64,000 nt of DNA from Lolium rigidum (lineage: Eukaryota > Streptophyta > Magnoliopsida > Poales > Poaceae): the NCBI RefSeq assembly GCF_022539505.1, contig NC_061511.1, positions 34,482,620 to 34,546,619 of the forward strand, in the 5' to 3' direction. Within the stretch, counting starts at the first letter, position 1; each line of letters begins with the position of its first letter. The translations under genes and the position numbers were made by a program. This document shows positions 61,236 through 64,000 of this stretch, one piece after another. A model generated the notes under the pieces. The model was given only the letters and a program-made list of their open reading frames with translations, did not search any database and was not told the origin of the DNA.

Positions 61236-61423
61236 TACCACTCGAACATTTTTTCTGTCGAAGTTTTTTCTGCAAGTCTTCATAGGTCATCCGATATATT
61301 TTCCTCATGCAAGGGATAATGAGTAACGTGCCCAACTTTTGCTGGTTAACTGCCGACGGCAAAACAACGTTACCCTACACAGAATCAAGTCCCCGGGCAT
61401 GATCCTGGAGTGCGAAAAAGTTC

Positions 61424-61509
61424 TATCGGGTGCGCGCCCAGCGCTCCCGATGGGAGTAGCCCCCGAGTCTAGGTGCGGATGCTGGCAATCCGTGCGTAGA
61501 CTCAAGTTG
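61424..61509 (+). repeat. 86-bp direct repeat, unit 2
   Basis: Second copy of 61151-61235; both are followed within about 55 bases by ATCCGATA. Confidence 0.9.
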
Positions 61510-61890
61510 ATCATCCGATACCTTTTCATTCCTTCGAATGCTTTGAGCATTTCTCATGACGTCATTGATGACGTTTTACTAATATCTTGATTTTGACTGA
61601 CAGGACGTAACCTGCTGGGTCTATTCTTTCTTTGTCTGGCCCTTTTCGCACAGTCACCAAGGCGTCTCCTCGATTTCTGCAATCTTTTCTATTAAAGATC
61701 CACTGAAAGAACCGGTAGCAGTGACACGTGCCTACACAGCTCCCAAGTTCTCCTTAAAATCTCCAAAGGGCAAGAATCCCTAATCTTCTCCCACATTTTC
61801 CGTAGCATCTCCTTGTTCGTTCTTCTTCTTCTCCCTTTCGCAACTGCTGCGCCGCCACCACCGCTTTCTCATTTCTTCTCAGATCTCGCA

Positions 61891-63914
61891 ATGGTGCAGA
61901 AGAAGAATCTTACCGCCGCCGCCAGTTCCACTAGCGGAGGCGCCGCCGCCAAATCCTCCTCTTCTCTTCCGAAGGGGAACGCTCCGAACGCTCCTCCCCC
62001 AGCTCCGACGCCGCCAGCGCCGCCAAGTTCGATGGCTAAGCCCGGAGATTGGATAGCGTCAACCATCACCAAGCGTGACGAGAAGAGATCCCGGAGCCTG
62101 GGATTAATCTCCTCTGATGAGGGGAATGTGATCTTTCCAGGTGCGATTTCTCGGCCTAATCCCCCTGCTGGTTTTACCGTGATGTTCTTGTCGTTCCTAT
62201 ATCGGGGTCTTTCGCTCCCTGCTCATGAATTCCTCCTCCATCTCTTGCGAACTTACGAGATCCAATTATGGCAACTCACTCCCAACTCAATCCTCCACGT
62301 TGTTGTGTTCATCACCTTTTGCGAGGCATTTCTGGGCATCAAACCTCATTTTGGGCTGTGGAAAAAGATCTTCTATGTGAAGAGATACAGCAGTAGTAAT
62401 GGACCCTTTGTCACCGGAGGGGTGGGTTTTGTAGCTCGTTCGGATGTTAATTACTTCAATTTCCCAATGAGAGAATCTGTGCAAGGGTGGAGTCTGAAAT
62501 GGTTTTACGTCAAGGATTCCTTGTCACCCGAGTCCCAGCTTCCTTGCTTTACCGACGTCCTAGAAGCCAAGCCTAAGAATTCCTGGAAGAACATTCTCTC
62601 TCCCGACGAAAGAGTAGCAGTCGATGAATTATTTGCCAAATTCCTTCGAATCAAAGAGGCCGATGGCCAAACCATGGTCGGCACAGAGGTGGCAGCAGTG
62701 TTCCTGAAGCGTCGGGTCCAACCAGTCATGGCCAGAGTTCATCCGATGTGGTTGTATTCAGGTCCAAAGGATGAGACCAGGGTTAATGGTGCCGAACTGT
62801 CAGAAAAGGAATTGCTCGATGAAGTCCGTCGCCTTACTTTCTTTAGTCATGAAGACTCTATCCCATTGATATCTTCTTACACTCCTCTTGATGCCGATCA
62901 TCCACCACCAGAGGTAACTTTCCCTTTCAAATTCTTATCACGTTATTTTTACTCAGTCAACATTGTTACCACTATTCTTATTCGTTTTTCTCTTCGACAG
63001 ATCCCATAGTCCCTGGAAATCCGTCAAACGATACTTCTGAGGGAAGAGGCTCTTCAGTACCCGTTGATTTTCACACTGTCGAGCATACAGGCCCAGAGAG
63101 CGATCACGATGACCCGATAGATTCCTAAACTGTTCACACCGATCTTCCCCCCTCAGCCGATGACGCTTGCGACACAGAGGGATCAGTGCGTGATGATAAC
63201 GCTGATCGTGATGCCTTTGTTAATGCAGCTGTGGAGGAGACCAGGGCTTCACCCGTGAAGAGATCAACCGGCGGCTTTGCCGACGAAGACGATCTCCTTG
63301 ATATGTAAGTACTTTCTTCCTTTTTGCTATATCTTGTCCCCTTGTTTTTCGCATTCTTTTCATAACTTCTGTCGACCATCTCCTTTTTCTAGTGACGAAG
63401 GTTTCGCTGAGCCTCCGTCTAAGAAAGCCAGATCTGATGCTGTTCCGCCGGCCGTTGCCGCTTCCGAAGCTTCGGCTCCTAAGGCAGCTCCCGCGGCTCA
63501 AGCATCGACTGCTTCTTCCCTTTCCAAGGGGAAAGATGTTCCTGCCGCCACCGCGACTCCTCCTTCTGTAAGTCCTTTTCGAATACAACGTGGATTTCTT
63601 GAAATGCGCCTTGTCTAACGATTCTTTGTCAAACATCCTTTTTTCCTTAAGGATCTGCGAGGTGTTATATCTTCTTTGGAGGCCTTTGCCTCTCAATTTA
63701 CCTCTCTGGAAGCGGACAAAGCTCGACTGCAGGAGGAAGTTAAATCTTCCTCTTCGAAATTGGACGGCGCCATTAAAAAGGCTGCCATAGCTTGCCAGGA
63801 GGTCGACTCCCTGAAAGAGGAGCTGGGCAAACTGAAGGAGAAGCTAAAAGAGGAGGAAGCTCGGGCAGCTGAAAAGGATGAGCTCCTTCGTCAGTCTTCT
63901 TTGGCTCTACTTGG
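61891..63914 (+). pseudogene. Intron-containing 'putative gypsy type transposon' ORF (PF04195-like), 3' partial
   Basis: ATG at 61891 (CGCAATGG context). Exon 1 (61891-62913) has an Ala/Ser/Pro-rich start, then the PF04195-type domain: GFTVMFLSFLYRGLSLPAHE, LHLLRTYEIQLWQLTPNSIL and GIKPHFGLWKKIFYV. Inferred introns with gt-ag ends are 62914-63000, 63305-63392 and 63568-63651. Exon 3 is Ala/Pro-rich. Exon 4 (63652-63914) is a heptad-like coiled coil (LEADKARLQEEV, LKEELGKLKEKLKEEEAR). A last intron reaches the TTGTAG at the window end, with a weakened donor. After the first acceptor the acidic exon 2 is one base out of frame and carries a TAA at about 63126, so this copy looks inactivated. An alternative Met lies upstream at 61813. 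The family sits in Tat/Retand-type gypsy elements; its role is unknown. Confidence 0.75.
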
Positions 63915-64000
63915 AAATATCTTTTATACACCTCTGTCGATTATTATTCTTATGGATTTGTTCCTTTAACAATGATCTTTTCCAATTCATTTTCTTGTAG

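Larger units (their letters stand above)
60494..61890 (+). mobile_element. Presumed 5' LTR and leader of a gypsy-type element
   Basis: Starts TGTCGAGGGTGCTCCTCGG exactly where sibling block homology stops. The inverted form CCCTCGACA occurs at 60786-60794. A TATA box follows near 60810. Two 86-bp repeats lie downstream. The LTR's 3' end and primer-binding site were not found, so LTR and leader are not separated. The left flank ATTGA (60489-60493) is the candidate target duplication. Confidence 0.55.

Overview
The window reads as intergenic DNA from a large grass genome, most likely a Triticeae species (wheat, Aegilops or barley). The evidence is the near-continuous nesting of LTR retrotransposons of the Sabrina/WHAM type (LTR ends TGATACG...CGTATCA), Stowaway MITEs, a PF04195-type 'putative gypsy transposon' ORF with introns, and hAT-, CACTA- and Helitron-like pieces. 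Three runs of exactly 100 N (3338-3437, 20789-20888, 30969-31068) are scaffold gaps. No rRNA, CRISPR or bacterial-type operon is visible. Family names are from memory of the families and were not checked by a search.

Layout. 1-3337 is the plus-strand internal part of a non-autonomous gypsy-like element whose gag-protease frame is broken at the protease motif. 3438-5881 holds an opposite-strand LTR piece next to an older LTR. 6341-12981 is the most gene-like stretch: a Stowaway MITE, two convergent poly(A) retroposons of one family each with an exact target-site duplication, a decayed transposon-associated gene, another MITE, and a frameshifted B3-domain gene. 13029-20788 is a minus-strand Sabrina/WHAM-like element nested in another of the same family. 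20889-23701 is a diverged plus-strand relative that cuts off a LINE ORF1 (23702-24293).

24571-27475 is unassigned, with an AT-rich foldback. 27481-30968 is a 3.2-kb LTR plus the last bases of its internal region. 31159-38784 is low-repeat DNA with exon-like pieces, ending in a clear Helitron 3' terminus. 38785-60493 is a mosaic in which one set of sequence blocks recurs about five times. Individual copies carry separate insertions: the Helitron end, an LTR-less gypsy gag-pol piece, a hAT element, a CACTA-like element and a Stowaway MITE. The sibling copies therefore act as empty-site controls. 60494-64000 begins another gypsy-type element with an intron-containing ORF running off the window end.

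Almost everything with coding capacity is transposon-derived. The only likely host-gene remnant is the B3 gene at 12515-12981. The exon-like pieces at 34889-35067 and 35780-35899 are unidentified.
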